A stretch of DNA of 64,000 nucleotides from Nemertoderma westbladi. Lineage: Eukaryota > Xenacoelomorpha > Nemertodermatida > Nemertodermatidae. Positions within the stretch are counted from its first letter, which is position 1. Every line of letters begins with the position of its first letter. Below, one piece after another: positions 42,672 through 52,802 of the stretch. Made by a program: the position numbers and the translations under genes. The DNA is taken from positions 1 through 64,000 of the forward strand of contig JAUCBJ010006932.1 in assembly GCA_032718475.1 (NCBI GenBank), read 5' to 3'. The notes under the pieces are model-generated. The model made no database searches and had not been told where the DNA came from. It saw nothing but the letters and a program-made list of their open reading frames with translations.

Positions 42672-42720
42672 TCTACCCTATGCTTTTCTATCCTGTCCTA
42701 TCCTATGCTTTCCTATTCTG

Positions 42721-42881
42721 TATTGAAAAGTAAACGCTGTTTGTAAAACCATATTTAAACCAACTATCAGAACATAAACGATTATAATACTAATAGAAAA
42801 ACACCTTCACCAAGAAAAGGTAACTTAGGTCATATAAAAGTTAAATAATAATAATTAGCGAACTGATCTTAGTTTCCAACA
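42721..42881 (-). repeat. Copia 3' LTR (left)
   Basis: 161 bp. On the minus strand it begins TGTTGGAAACTAAGATCAG and ends CTTTTCAATA. The start is typical of copia LTRs; ending in TA instead of CA is unusual, but the target duplication and the primer site both fix this boundary. Confidence 0.9.
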
Positions 42882-42890
42882 CTCCCCCTC
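42882..42890 (-). promoter_or_regulatory. Copia polypurine tract
   Basis: The minus-strand purine run GAGGGGGAG sits directly before the 3' LTR. This is where the plus-strand primer is made. Confidence 0.85.
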
Positions 42891-42895
42891 GCTAA

Positions 42896-45268
42896 TTAGT
42901 CCATGAAACTTTTTCTTAGGTTTTCAAATGTTGCTTTCGGTAACTGTTTGGTCATTATATCGGCTAGCATTCTTTTAGAACTACAATACTCCAACTTTAA
43001 ATGGTTCTTGGCGATCATATCACGGACAAAATGGTATTTGAGTTCGATGTGCTTTGTACGCCCATGGAACCAATGGTTTTTAGATAGTTGAATGCAACCA
43101 TTATTATCTTCATACAGAATTGTGGGTTTTATTTGCTTGTGCCCGACACAAGATAATAAAGTCCTTAACCAAACAAGTTCTTGGCTCGCATAACTCGCTG
43201 CGACGTACTCTGCTTCGGTGGTACTCTGAGCGACTATTGTTTGTCTTTTGCTGGACCAAGAGATTAAATATGTATTTAAGAAAAACAAGTATCCAGATTG
43301 AGACTTCCTGTCGAAGTTACCTCCCCAGTCCGAATCAGAATACCCGGTCAGTACGATTTCATTGGAATTCGAGCTCCCCTTGAAAGTTAACCCAATTTCC
43401 ATTGTCCCTTTAATGTATCGAAGAATACGCTTGATAGTTTTCCAATGCTCCTCCCCAGGATTGGAACAGAACTGATTTACCTGACTAAGGGCGCTTGCGA
43501 GGTCTGGTCGTGTAGCATAAACAACATACGTGAGACATCCTACGATTGCTTGGTATACACTTGGTTTGACAGCATCGTAATCATTAGGTGCAAGTGCACA
43601 ACCTGTTTCCAGAGGGGTCGACACCGGATTTGAGTTTTCCATGCCAAATCTCATCAATAGAGATTCTAGGTAGGTTTGCTGAGTAAGTTTCATTGTTCTG
43701 TTACTTCTGTCTCTTGTTATCTTTATCCCCAAGCAGTATTCCATGTCTCCCAAATCCTTCATTATAAACTTTGTCTTTAGTACTATTTTATCCTTATCTA
43801 ATATTTCTAGGTTATTAGACGCCATTATTAAGTCGTCGACATATAATGTTAATATGATAAAATTACTCCCAATATATTTAATGTAAACACAAGGGTCTCC
43901 ATGAGATAAAATATATCCGATTGTCTTCAAGTAATCATCCATTGTATCAAACCAACACTGTGCGGCTTGTTTTAGTCCATATATACTTTTCTTAAGTTTA
44001 CAAACTAAATGTTGATTGCCAGTTTTAATAAAACCCTCTGGTTGTTTCATATATATGTTTTCTTCTAATCTTCCGTTTAAGAACGCAGTTTGGACATCCA
44101 TTTGGTGCACCTCAAGGTTTAGCTCGTTTGCTATAGCAAGTACAGTTCGTATTGAAGTACAGCGAGAAACTGGTGAAAAAGTCTCTGCGAAATCTACTCC
44201 AGGTTGTTGGCTATATCCCTGTGCAACCAATCTGGCTTTATACCTATCAACATTGCCCTTAGAATCAGTTTTGACCTTGAATGTCCATTTACAACCAACT
44301 GCTTCCCTTCCTTCGGGCAATTCTACTAATTCCCAGGTTTCATTGTCTATTAATGACTTGTATTCCGAATTAATTGCTTGGTACCATTCCTTTGAATGTT
44401 CCCCAGCTAATGCTTCAGTAATTGTCTTTGGTTCTTCATTATATGTTAAGAATATTTCGTTTTCGACTTGATCTTTGTCTGCAAGTTGACCAAAGCGTTC
44501 TGGTGCCTTTGTAGCTCTTGATGAACGCCTTAAGGTAGAATTTATGTTCTCAACCTCTGCCACCACAGGTACCTTATCCTCCTCCTTTATGTCTGGAGCC
44601 CTCTCCTTTATGTCTGGAGCCCTCTCAGAGTCCTCTCCTTCAGATTCATTTAAGTTTTTATCACCAACATATTCAGTTTTATGAACACGGCCTCCGAAAC
44701 TGCTCTCATTAAATCTTATGTCACGACTGATATTGATTTTCTTTGTTAATGGATTATACACACGGTATCCCTTGGTCTCCCCCGAATATCCTATGAAAAT
44801 TGGCCTTACACTTTTCATATCCCATTTCTTACGCTTTTGGATAGGTGTGTGCACCCATGCATCACATCCAAATGTTTTGAATCCAGCTACGGATGGTTTC
44901 TTGCCATAGAATCCTTCAAATGGAACGAATCCATCAACAGCTCTTGTTAAAGTCCTATTTTGTATATAGGTTGCTGTCAATATTGCTTCTGCCCAGAATT
45001 CTTTGCTGAGGCCTGCATTGTCTAACATTGCCCTAGCACACTCCACCAGGGTCCTATTTTTCCTTTCAGCTATACCATTTTGCTCTGGTGTATAGACTGT
45101 TGTGAGTTGCCTCTTTATACCATGCTCCTTTAAATATTTATTAAACTCATCGTGTGTGTAATCTGATGCATTATCGCTTCTCAGTTCTTTTAATTGTTTG
45201 CCTGTTTGCTTTTCACTCATGTGTTTGAATTCCTGACATTTTGAGAATGACTCACTTTTGCATTTCAT
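42896..45268 (-). pseudogene. Copia pol: integrase core, reverse transcriptase, RNase H
   Basis: A 790-codon open stretch. The integrase core starts mid-domain with LRSDNASDYTHDEFNKYL and TPEQNGIAERKNRTLVE (catalytic D and E). RT (RVT_2 type) has KARLVAQGYSQQPGVDF, DVQTAFLNGRLEENIYMKQP and the catalytic YVDDLIM. RNase H has GYSDSDWGGNFDRKSQSG, TTEAEYVAAS, EDNNGC and RTKHIELKYHFVRD. It ends just before the polypurine tract. The catalytic motifs look intact, but the frame is separated from the upstream part by frame changes near 45290 and 45345, so this copy cannot make a full polyprotein without correction. Confidence 0.93.
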
Positions 45269-45309
45269 GAAATAAACTGCGCAAAATCTGGATTTCTCAT
45301 ATATAAAGG

Positions 45310-45552
45310 TTAAAGTAGCGACTCCCCCCTAAAGATGGTACAGACATAGGCCCACCCACATACGTCTGAGTGAACCCGTTCCAACACATTGTTAACGTTA
45401 TTTGATGCTTCTTTTGGAATTGGGGATCTACATTGTTTTCCTATTATACAACTCTCACAAAACTGAAGCTTATTGTTTGTTGTCATTTCTAAACCATTAA
45501 CTGAGTTTTCCTTAACCATTTTGGTTAGTGTTGCAGGATTAACGTGGCCCAA
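45310..45552 (-). pseudogene. Copia GAG-pre-integrase segment, frame-shifted fragment
   Basis: About 80 codons containing the H/C zinc site before the integrase core (LGHVNPATL, then CESCIIGKQ) and HSDVCG, the first integrase motif. It lies in a different frame from the upstream gag and the downstream pol, as expected if single-base indels near 45630 and 45345 broke one original ORF. Confidence 0.85.
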
Positions 45553-45569
45553 TCGCTGGAGCCATAATT

Positions 45570-46994
45570 CTAAATCTGCTTCAACAACATTACAATTCCC
45601 AAAATCACTATTGGGTGTCCAAATGTTTCCATCTGTTCATATTGGTTTTTTCCTTCCCTTATAGCCGCTGTCGCTATAATTTCATTCTGTTTGGAAATTT
45701 CACAGAAATAATCTTTAAATAAAACTTTAAAGCCGTTTTTAGCAATTTTTCTCACTGAAAGTAAACTTTGCCCCAAATCTGGTATATAAAGTACGTTTTC
45801 AAATGTAATAACCTTATCGCACAATGGACTAAACCACTTCACTTGGCCTATACCAATAGCCTGAATCTTATCTTTATTAGCCAATCCTATATCTTCAGGC
45901 TCATCAAATTCAATGTAATTGTGTAAAAATTCTCTGATGCAACACATATGTTGAGTGGCCCCTGAGTCAACATACCATTTATTACTTGATAATTGAATAT
46001 TACCAGTAAAGAATAACATACCCTCTTCTTCACCTTCAGATTCATTGCAGTCAACATATCTAGCTGATTTATCCTCCCCACGTTGTTGGCTTTGTTGAGA
46101 CAGTCTTGTTCCTGCTCGTCTACAATGCTTTGCACTGTGGCCCGTAATGCCACAGTTATAACATTTTCCGTAAAATCTTTGACTACCGGTATTGCCGTTG
46201 CCGTGATTGAAATTACCAGTAGGCCTCCCTTTATTCCACCCATAAGACTCACCTGCATGACCCCTGCCATGGGAACCACCTTGAGTCCAACCTTGGTAAT
46301 TTCCTCGTCCTGTCCCATATGAGTAATTCCTATTTGCATAAGATTCTACAATAGGCCTACTCCTATTTTGCATTAGCATTGCATCATTTCCAACTGCACC
46401 CTGGGTTCCATTCCTTTCCATCCTTTTCTGCTCTTCCATAAGCAATTTTTGCCTTAAAAATTCCATAGTCAGGTTATCACTCATCTCTACTGTGTTTGTA
46501 AATGATTCATAGGATTTTGGCAAACTTAATAATAGTTCCCAGACTTGCTCTTGTTCTGATATTTTAGCTCCTATTGCATCTAATTGGGCGGCCAATTCCT
46601 GATGCTGATTAATGTGTGAAACCATGTCATCGCCCTCCTTCATAAGCGCATCCCTGTATTTACGCTTATAGAAAATAATATTTTGCATAGTTTGCATTTC
46701 ATATTGTCCCCGCAGAGCATCCCATGCGTCCTTGCTAGATGGCTTTCCAATTACAATTGGTAACTGTGCATCACATAAATGCAAGCTAATTTCGGCCCGC
46801 GCTTTTTGGTCCCTTTTTGACCATTTGGTTGCTGCTTCCCCTCTATCCCCTACCGGCATTGGTTCATCCCCAGTCACAATGTCCCAAAGATCCAAAGAAA
46901 TAAGGACCATTTCCATTTTATGTTTCCACATGAACCAATTTCTCCCATCAAATTTATCAGTTCTTAAACCAACCTTGTATAGTGAACTCGGCAT
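45570..46994 (-). pseudogene. Copia gag and protease
   Basis: 474 codons with an ATG start (MPSSLYKVG). Gag shows the typical FDGRNWFMWKHKMEMVL start and a glycine/arginine/asparagine-rich region, then one CCHC knuckle, CYNCGITGHSAKHC. The protease active site is WYVDSGATQHMC. The frame is lost near 45630, where the protein tail becomes nonsense while the proper continuation stays open in another frame. Length and order fit copia. This half could still be expressed. Confidence 0.92.
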
Positions 46995-47307
46995 TCTGAC
47001 AGCTTCCAGTCAACCCTGTTGACTTTTCCAAAATATAGAAATAACTACCGGTATTGGGTATATTCCGATTCCCGAGTGACACGGCACCCTGTACCGGTAC
47101 ACTACTAGGCCTAGTCTGTTTAGGCAATACAACAATACACGGTTGCGGTTAGACGGTAGGTCCGTCAGATAATTCAGGTGGTAATTTGAGATACCGGTAC
47201 TACGGCGGCACAACGGTACACGGTAGCCTGCTGTCATCATCAGATCAATTATCATAGTCCAGTATACATTAGGAATAAAATTGGTAAAGCAGTCTGGCAG
47301 TCTGGCA
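46995..47307 (-). other. Copia leader
   Basis: About 310 bp between the primer site and gag. It contains several ACCGGT/TACCGGT motifs (about 47045, 47094 and 47195), a small CAGTCTGG triplication near 47290-47310, and no coding capacity. Confidence 0.6.
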
Positions 47308-47323
47308 GTCTGGGCCCATAACC
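47308..47323 (-). promoter_or_regulatory. Copia primer-binding site for half initiator tRNA-Met
   Basis: The minus strand next to the 5' LTR reads GGTTATGGGCCCAGAC. Its complement, GGGCCCATAACC, is the anticodon arm of animal initiator tRNA-Met. Drosophila copia is known to prime with a 5' half-molecule of this tRNA, so the element probably primes the same way. Confidence 0.85.
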
Positions 47324-47512
47324 TATTGAAAAGTAAACGCTGTTTGTAAAACCATATTTAAACCAACTATCAGAACATGTACCGGTAAGAGCACAACAGT
47401 AAGCCATAAACGATTATAATACTAATAGAAAACACCTTTACCAAGAAAAGGTAACTTAGGTCATATAAAAGTTAAATAATAATAATTAGCGAACTGATCT
47501 TAGTTTCCAACA
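47324..47512 (-). repeat. Copia 5' LTR (right)
   Basis: 189 bp. It matches the left LTR except for about 29 extra bp, which include TGTACCGGTAAGAGCACAAC, and a 1-bp difference in an A run. It carries the promoter. Confidence 0.9.
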
Positions 47513-49483
47513 TTCTGTCCTATCCTATGCTTTCCTATCCTGTCCTATCCTATGCTTTCCTATCCTGTCCTATCCTATGCTTTCCTATCCTGTCCTAACC
47601 TATGCTTTCCTATCCTGTCCTATCCTATGCTTTCCTATCCTGTCCTACCCTATGCTTTCCTATCCTATCCTGTCCTATCCTATGCTTTCCTATCCTGTCA
47701 TATCCTATGCTTTCCTATCCTGTCCCATCATATTCTTTCCTATCCTGTCGTATCCTATGCTTTCCTATCCTGATCTATCCTATACTTTCCTATCCTGTCC
47801 TATCCTATGCTTTTCTATCCTGTCTTATCCTATGCTTTTCTATCCAGATCTATCCTATGCTTTCCTATCCTATGGTTTCCTATCCTATGCTTTCCTATCC
47901 TGTCCTATCCTATGCGTTCCTATCCTGTCCTATCCTATGCTTTCCTAACCTGTCCTATCCTATGCTTTCCTATCCTGATCTATCCTACTCTTTTCTATCC
48001 TGTCCTATCCTATGCTTTCCTATTCTGTCCTATCCTATGCTTTTCTATCCTGTCCTATCCTATGCTTTTCTATCCTGTCCTATCCTATGCTTTCCTATCC
48101 TGTCCTATCCTGTGCTTTTCTATCTTGTCCTATCCTATGCTTTCCTATCCTGTCCTAACCTATGCTTTCCTATCCTGTCCTATCCTATGCTTTCCTATCC
48201 TGTCCTACCCTATGCTTTACTATCCTGTCCTATCCTATGCTTTCCTATCCTGATCTATCCTATTCTTTTCTATCCTGTCATATCCTATGCTTTCCTATCC
48301 TGTCCCATCATATTCTTTCCTATCCTGTCGTATCCTATGCCTTCCTATCCTGATCTATCCTATACTTTCCTATCCTGTCCTATCCTATGCTTTTCTATCC
48401 TATCTTATCCTATGCTTTTCTATCCAGATCTATCCTATGCTTTCCTATCCTATGCTTTCCTATCCTGTCCTATCCTATGCGTTCCTATCCTGTCCTATCC
48501 TATGCTTTCCTATCCTGTCCTATCCTATGCTTTCCTATCCTGATCTATCCTATTCTTTTCTATCCTGTCCTATCCTATGCTTTCCTATTCTGTCCTATCC
48601 TATGCTTTTCTATCCTGTCCTATCCTATGCTTTTCTATCCTGTCTTATCCTATGCTTTCCTATCCTGTCCTATCCTATGCTTTTCTATCTTGTCCTATCC
48701 TATGCTTTCCTATCCTGTCCTATCCTATGCTTTCCTATCCTGTCCTATCCTATGCTTTCCTATCCTGTCCTATCCTTTGCTTTCCTATCCTGTCCTATCC
48801 TATGCTTTTCTATCCTGTCCTATCCTATTCTTTCCTATCCTGTCCTATCCTATGCTTTTCTATCCTGTCCTATCCTATGCTTTCCTATTCTGTCCCATCC
48901 TATGCTTTCCTATCCTGTCCTATCCTATGCTTTCCTATCCTGTCCTATCCTATGCTTTCCTATCCTGTCCTATCCTATGCATTCCTATCCTGTCCTATCC
49001 TATGCTTTCTTATCCTGTGCTATCCTATGCTTTCCTATCCTGATCTATCCTATTCTTTTCTATCCTGTCATATCCTATGCTTTCCTATCCTGTCCCATCC
49101 TATTCTTTCCTATCCTGTCGTATCCTATGCTTTCCTATCCTGATCTATCCTATACTTTCCTATCCTGTTCTATCCTATGCTTTTCTATCCTGTCTTATCC
49201 TATGCTTTTCTATCCTGATCTATCCTACGCTTTCCTATCCTGACCTATCCTATGCTTTTCTATCCTGTCCTATCCTATGCTTTCCTATCCTGTCCTATCC
49301 TATGCTTTCCTATCCTGTCCTATCCTATGCTTTCCTATCCTGACCTATCCTATGCTTTTCTATCCTGATCTATCCTACGCTTTCCTATCCTGTCCTATCC
49401 TATGCTTTCCTATCCTGATCTATCCTATGCTTTTCTATCCTGTCCTATCCTATGCTTTCCTATCCTGACCTATCCCGATGTAA
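47513..49483. repeat. 25-bp satellite array, second part (2.0 kb)
   Basis: Continuation of the 28605-42720 array on the other side of copia, starting with the TTCTG target duplication in the same register. About 79 units, with a visible repeat of about 550-850 bp in the variant pattern (for example 47602-47800, 48162-48350 and 49077-49170). It ends abruptly at ATCCCGATGTAAATC. Confidence 0.95.
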
Positions 49484-49755
49484 ATCAAAAATAGAGATGT
49501 TACAATTCATATTTAATGAAATGTAATTTTCAAAAAACGTCTCAAAAAAAGTGCCAAAAGTAGGGTTAAAAAATGGTGCTGTAACTCGAAAAGTACCCAA
49601 TATTTTTGAAAACGGTTTTCACTTCTAGGAAGACAATAGATTTTTAGGAAAAGTCATGAAATTTCAGATTCCCAACTGCGTTTGTTTCAGAATTATAATA
49701 AAAAAACCACGGGGGGGGTCATATTGACCCCCCCCCCCGGGTTTAATAGGGTTAA
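49484..49755. mobile_element. Possible TTAA-bounded DNA transposon remnant with a C/G-rich hairpin
   Basis: At 49711-49738 an 11-bp inverted repeat, GGGGGGGGTCA / TGACCCCCCCC, with a 3-nt loop is followed by GGGTTTAATAGGGTTAA. Read from the right it starts TTAACCCTATTAAACCCGGG, the TTAA + CCC form seen at piggyBac-type ends. A second GGGTTAA lies at 49563-49569. No transposase is present, and the coding relic to the right begins just at this TTAA. Weak assignment. Confidence 0.3.
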
Positions 49756-50260
49756 ACAATTGTTATCACATATCCGATCACAAACCAATAACACTACAAG
49801 TGCAGCTAAAATGGTTTAGACGAACACTACCTAATACCAAACAACCTCCACTTGTAGAGTTAACGCAAGTAAAAGACCCACAGCTATGTAAACAATTTGT
49901 TAGCGATCTCGCAGGAGTAGAAATATCCGATCCATCCGATATTGACTGAGTGAACAATGAATTCTCTGATTGTATACTCAGCCTCTCTGAAGAATTCACA
50001 CCTAGCAAATCTATGAACTCACGTAGACCATGGCTATCCCCTGATTATTTCAATATTCACGAGAAAATCCGTGCTAAACAGACTCGAACCCGTCAACAGC
50101 GACGCCTCCTCCGACAAGAAGAACACATCGCGCGCCGGGATAAACGCCGCTGGCTGGATGAACAGTCACAGATAGCTCGCGAGGCGATTAATAGGGGTGA
50201 TCTGGGCGGTTTTCACCGCCAAAGATGTTGTGGATTCCGGATATACTGGTAGGCCTTTTG
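49756..50260 (+). pseudogene. Relic of a non-LTR retrotransposon (endonuclease end and linker)
   Basis: One plus frame reads through the endonuclease motif ISDHKPITL, then LQVQLKWFRRTLPN, then a charged linker with ARRDKRRWLDEQSQIAREAI, which is the usual spacer between endonuclease and RT in CR1/RTE-like proteins. A TGA at about 49947 breaks the frame; an original TGG is plausible. After about 50215 the frame is lost. It differs from family 1 and from the other relics, so it is a further family. Confidence 0.65.
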
Positions 50261-50559
50261 TTGAATCAAAGTGGACACCCTCTGCATTAAGATAAGAGCC
50301 GATTGTATCTTCCGTTACTTCAACATCTAAATTTCAGAGATGGATGTGAGAGTTACGAGGTGGAAAGCTTGTTTCACTTCGTACTGAAGGTGTGTTGGCC
50401 GCATGTATTGGACCTCCGACTTTGTTCCACCTCAGTTTCCTTGTTCGAAAAATACCGGTTCTATAGGATTCTTGTGTACATTAGATTGATTCGCTCCAGG
50501 TTGAATTATAATTGGGGAATTATGACCAGTAGCAGCATTTGAATGTTGAGAACCTTTGA
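50261..50559. other. Spacer, nothing recognised
   Basis: About 300 bp with no convincing coding or repeat content. The open frames here look random. Confidence 0.35.
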
Positions 50560-50905
50560 CGAGGTTTCTACGTGATGAGTGAACATGGTTCAAAGATAGC
50601 GTAGTGTCCAGAAACAGCATCGCTGTAGGAAGTGCGAGGTTCATTTTCACTGGTGCGTTTCGACAGTTGCTTGATCAATTCATCCTTTGCAGCGACGGTT
50701 TCTCGACGAGATATAGCCAACTGAGAGTTTGTGTTCGCAACTTCACCGAGTGTATTGGTGTAGATTGAGTTCAGCCTCATGAGCCCTTCTTAGAAAGAAC
50801 GCTCTTCATCATTTGACACACTTTTCTTTGCTTTAAACTGCCTTGATTGAGTTCATAAGCTGATCAATTAAGTCCGAAAACTCCGTTGCCATTTCCAGAT
50901 TTCCA
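50560..50905 (-). pseudogene. Relic of an unidentified coding sequence, possibly a retroelement ORF1
   Basis: The minus strand holds a start-like MATEFSDLIDQLMNSIKAV near 50890. After a TAA and a frame change comes a helical, coiled-coil-like stretch (LGEVANTNSQLAISRRETV, then DELIKQLSKR) ending in SYSDAV near 50620. SYADAV-type motifs after a coiled coil are common in ORF1 proteins of non-LTR elements. At least two stops and one frameshift are present. Confidence 0.35.
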
Positions 50906-51569
50906 ATATATTGGATATTTAAAAACAATTACTGAATTAAGCTGTACAGTCACTTGCAATATCCTTGCAAGAGCGGAACCTCACTGCAGGGAACGATGGG
51001 CTTGTCAGTATTCGCGTTGTGTGTCGGTAGGTGTGGGGAGGTCTCTTGGTTAGTGTCTGGCTCTGGCCGTCTGTGTTGTGTGTTGGGGTGGGTTTGTTGT
51101 TGTGTATGAGTGTTGCGTATGTTTAAATATTCGTATGTGAATTGTGTATGAATACTGGTCCAATTAATTGTTTATACTTTAATATTATAAACTTTTATTG
51201 TGCATGATTTATATTCTGTCAATGGTACTGGTATATTATGCAATTATTTGAAACGAGTAAAGGACTGATATAAGCTATGCTTGTTGTCCGATCGACATTG
51301 AGCATTACACGTATTAAAGTAAAGTAGACAGACAGGCAGACAGACATGATTGTCTGTCTATGTTTTTACAAGTCATGTCCGATTGGTAGTGAAACTACTG
51401 CATATGGGGAAATTATCTCAAAATTTCAGCCCCTCAAATCTTCCCAGTTTTTCACAGCACCAGTGCAAACACCAAATCTCTGTCTATTTTTCTGTCTGTC
51501 GGTTTGTCTGTCTGTCTATTTGTGTGTAAGTCTGTCTGTTTATCATAGAGATTTCCAAAGATAACATAT
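50906..51569. other. Spacer with (GACA/GTCT)n simple repeats
   Basis: No gene. A (GACA)n tract at about 51327-51346 is followed directly by GTCTGTCT, giving a potential hairpin. A (TGTC)n tract lies at about 51490-51545. Confidence 0.5.
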
Positions 51570-51810
51570 GGTGTAAACAAAAAAGATAGCACAGCACAAG
51601 GTTGTGTACATGTTGATCCTGTCGGTGGAAACTGTGCCCAGCAAGCATCAGGCGGCGTCTCTGCAGGGTGATGCTGGGTTTTAGCAATGATATGTTACCA
51701 TAGTTGTATAACACATCATTGCTTATTTGTGCGTCATATAGAACGTTATGCAATTTATACAATTTATCCTTGAATAGTCTTGATTTACTTGTAAGAATTT
51801 TATATTTCAA
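51570..51810 (-). pseudogene. C-terminal relic of a non-LTR retrotransposon protein
   Basis: The minus frame reads LHNVLYDAQISNDVLYNYGN, then SLLKPSITLQRRRLMLAGHS and FHRQDQHVHNLVL. This parallels the C-terminal region of family 1 (HISNQTLYNIGGVSLV, then RLRFAGHCFRREDQPVHNLVL), so it is a distant relative of the same lineage. It is followed by unrelated repeat sequence. Confidence 0.65.
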
Positions 51811-52063
51811 TGATAATTGTATCTTGCAATATATAATGGGCAGAGAAACTGACAGACAGTCAGTCAGTCAGTCAGACCGACAGACAGGGTACATTTATCA
51901 TGATACTGAACATGGATTGTCTTGTTTTACTGATATGAATTTTATATTTCATTGATAATTGTAGTATACCAGAGAAACAGACAGACGGCGGACAAATGAA
52001 CATAAAGACAGACAGACAGACAATTGAGGGTGCTTACACTGCAAAGTAATAGATACAATATAA
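51811..52063. other. Spacer with (GACA)n and (CAGT)n simple repeats
   Basis: Contains GACAGACAGTCAGTCAGTCAG near 51850 and (GACA)n near 52005-52022. No gene. Confidence 0.5.
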
Positions 52064-52150
52064 TTAAGTACCATACACATTAACGGAGGTGACGCACAAC
52101 GTTGGGGTGTAGCCCATGCTTAAGCCTTTAACAGGCGAGTCATTTGGCCA

Positions 52151-52535
52151 TTGGTTGATGTGGATGTGTCGGTGTGTGGTTTCTTGGGCAACTGCTTCCA
52201 GAGGACATACATCGACGTATCTGTGTTCAACCTGTGTTCCTATCTGTGTTCCAACGCCGCAATGTCTCTTCCAGCAGCCCACCTTCATCACGAGTCCCGG
52301 AAGAGGATCAAATATGAAGAATGGCTGCGGGAAGTGGAGCACTCCAGCTCCACCCCCTGACTTATTCGGCGTTCAACATCGCAGTTCCGAAAACGCCTCG
52401 CGCTGAAGTTGGCTGGCAAACGCGATGACCCGTTCGTACGCTGAGTGTGTGGTGTGGGTTCGCTGCCACCTAAGCTTCACTCTACTTCGGTCCGCTCTCT
52501 TATGTCTACGTTGATCCAAAAATACCCTGTACCTT
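52151..52535 (+). pseudogene. Degenerate retroelement coding relic
   Basis: The plus frame reads HLHHESRKRIKYEEWLREVE, then HSSSTP, TGA, a basic RLALKLAGKRDD block and TGA. A second frame continues with WVRCHLSFTLLRSALLCLR. The pattern (charged REVEH block, then RLA, then FxLLRSALLCLRGS) recalls a segment common in proteins carried by invertebrate retroelements; this recollection is not verified. It has two stops and a frame change and is not functional. Confidence 0.4.
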
Positions 52536-52599
52536 CTCCTAGGACAAGAAACCCTATCATCCCTAGTGGCATACAACAAATGTAGGATCATACAGTGCT

Positions 52600-52784
52600 T
52601 TCAACTCTCGCAATCCAAAAATAATATACCTCTTCGCCTGGCTTCTAGCGCAGCATAGCCTTAATATATATAAAGACCCTCTATTTGACGACTACAACGC
52701 TGCGTCGTGGATTTACGGACTACCATGCATAACCAGCCTAGTAACGGCATCCTACAGCACCAAACATACCATAAAGAATGCGAA
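52600..52784 (+). pseudogene. Left part of an unknown reading frame split by the family 1 insertion
   Basis: The frame is open from about 52570 to the insertion site and reads IIYLFAWLLAQHSLNIYKD and DDYNAASWIYGLPCITSL. Skipping 52803-56224 and one target duplication, the same frame continues at 56243-56372. Together they span about 115 codons ending in TAA. No family is recognised, and the start is lost or frame-shifted. Confidence 0.45.
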
Positions 52785-52802
52785 AGAACGCAACAAGCCA
52801 AC
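52785..52802. repeat. Target-site duplication of the family 1 element, left copy
   Basis: agaacgcaacaagccaac (18 bp), repeated exactly at 56225-56242. Confidence 0.92.

Larger units (their letters stand above)
28605..42720. repeat. 25-bp satellite array, first part (14.1 kb)
   Basis: Tandem 25-bp units built of TCCTATGCTTTCC plus TATCCTG plus TCCTA or ATCTA, roughly 560 units. The plus strand is rich in C and T and poor in G. Since 25 is not a multiple of 3 and stop codons are rare, all three plus frames are open for long stretches and give low-complexity SYPVLSYAFLSCPILCFPI-type peptides. These are not genes. Larger duplications are superimposed and listed separately. It ends at the copia insertion and resumes at 47513. 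Confidence 0.97.
42721..47512 (-). mobile_element. Ty1/copia LTR retrotransposon inserted in the 25-bp satellite
   Basis: 4.8 kb on the minus strand, with LTRs at 42721-42881 (161 bp) and 47324-47512 (189 bp) and a TTCTG target duplication (42716-42720 and 47513-47517). Inside are a primer site next to the 5' LTR, gag-protease-integrase-RT-RNase H coding sequence broken by at least three frame changes, and a polypurine tract. Removing it and one TTCTG restores a perfect satellite register. The order integrase before RT is diagnostic of copia. Confidence 0.95.

Noticed and set aside
42903-45664. Several plus-strand ORFs of 60-150 codons across the copia element
   Set aside because: Antisense shadows of the copia pol and gag frames.
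47300-47325. Part of an initiator tRNA-Met gene (GGGCCCATAACC)
   Set aside because: Only the anticodon arm matches, no acceptor or T arm is present, and the segment lies exactly at the copia primer-binding position.
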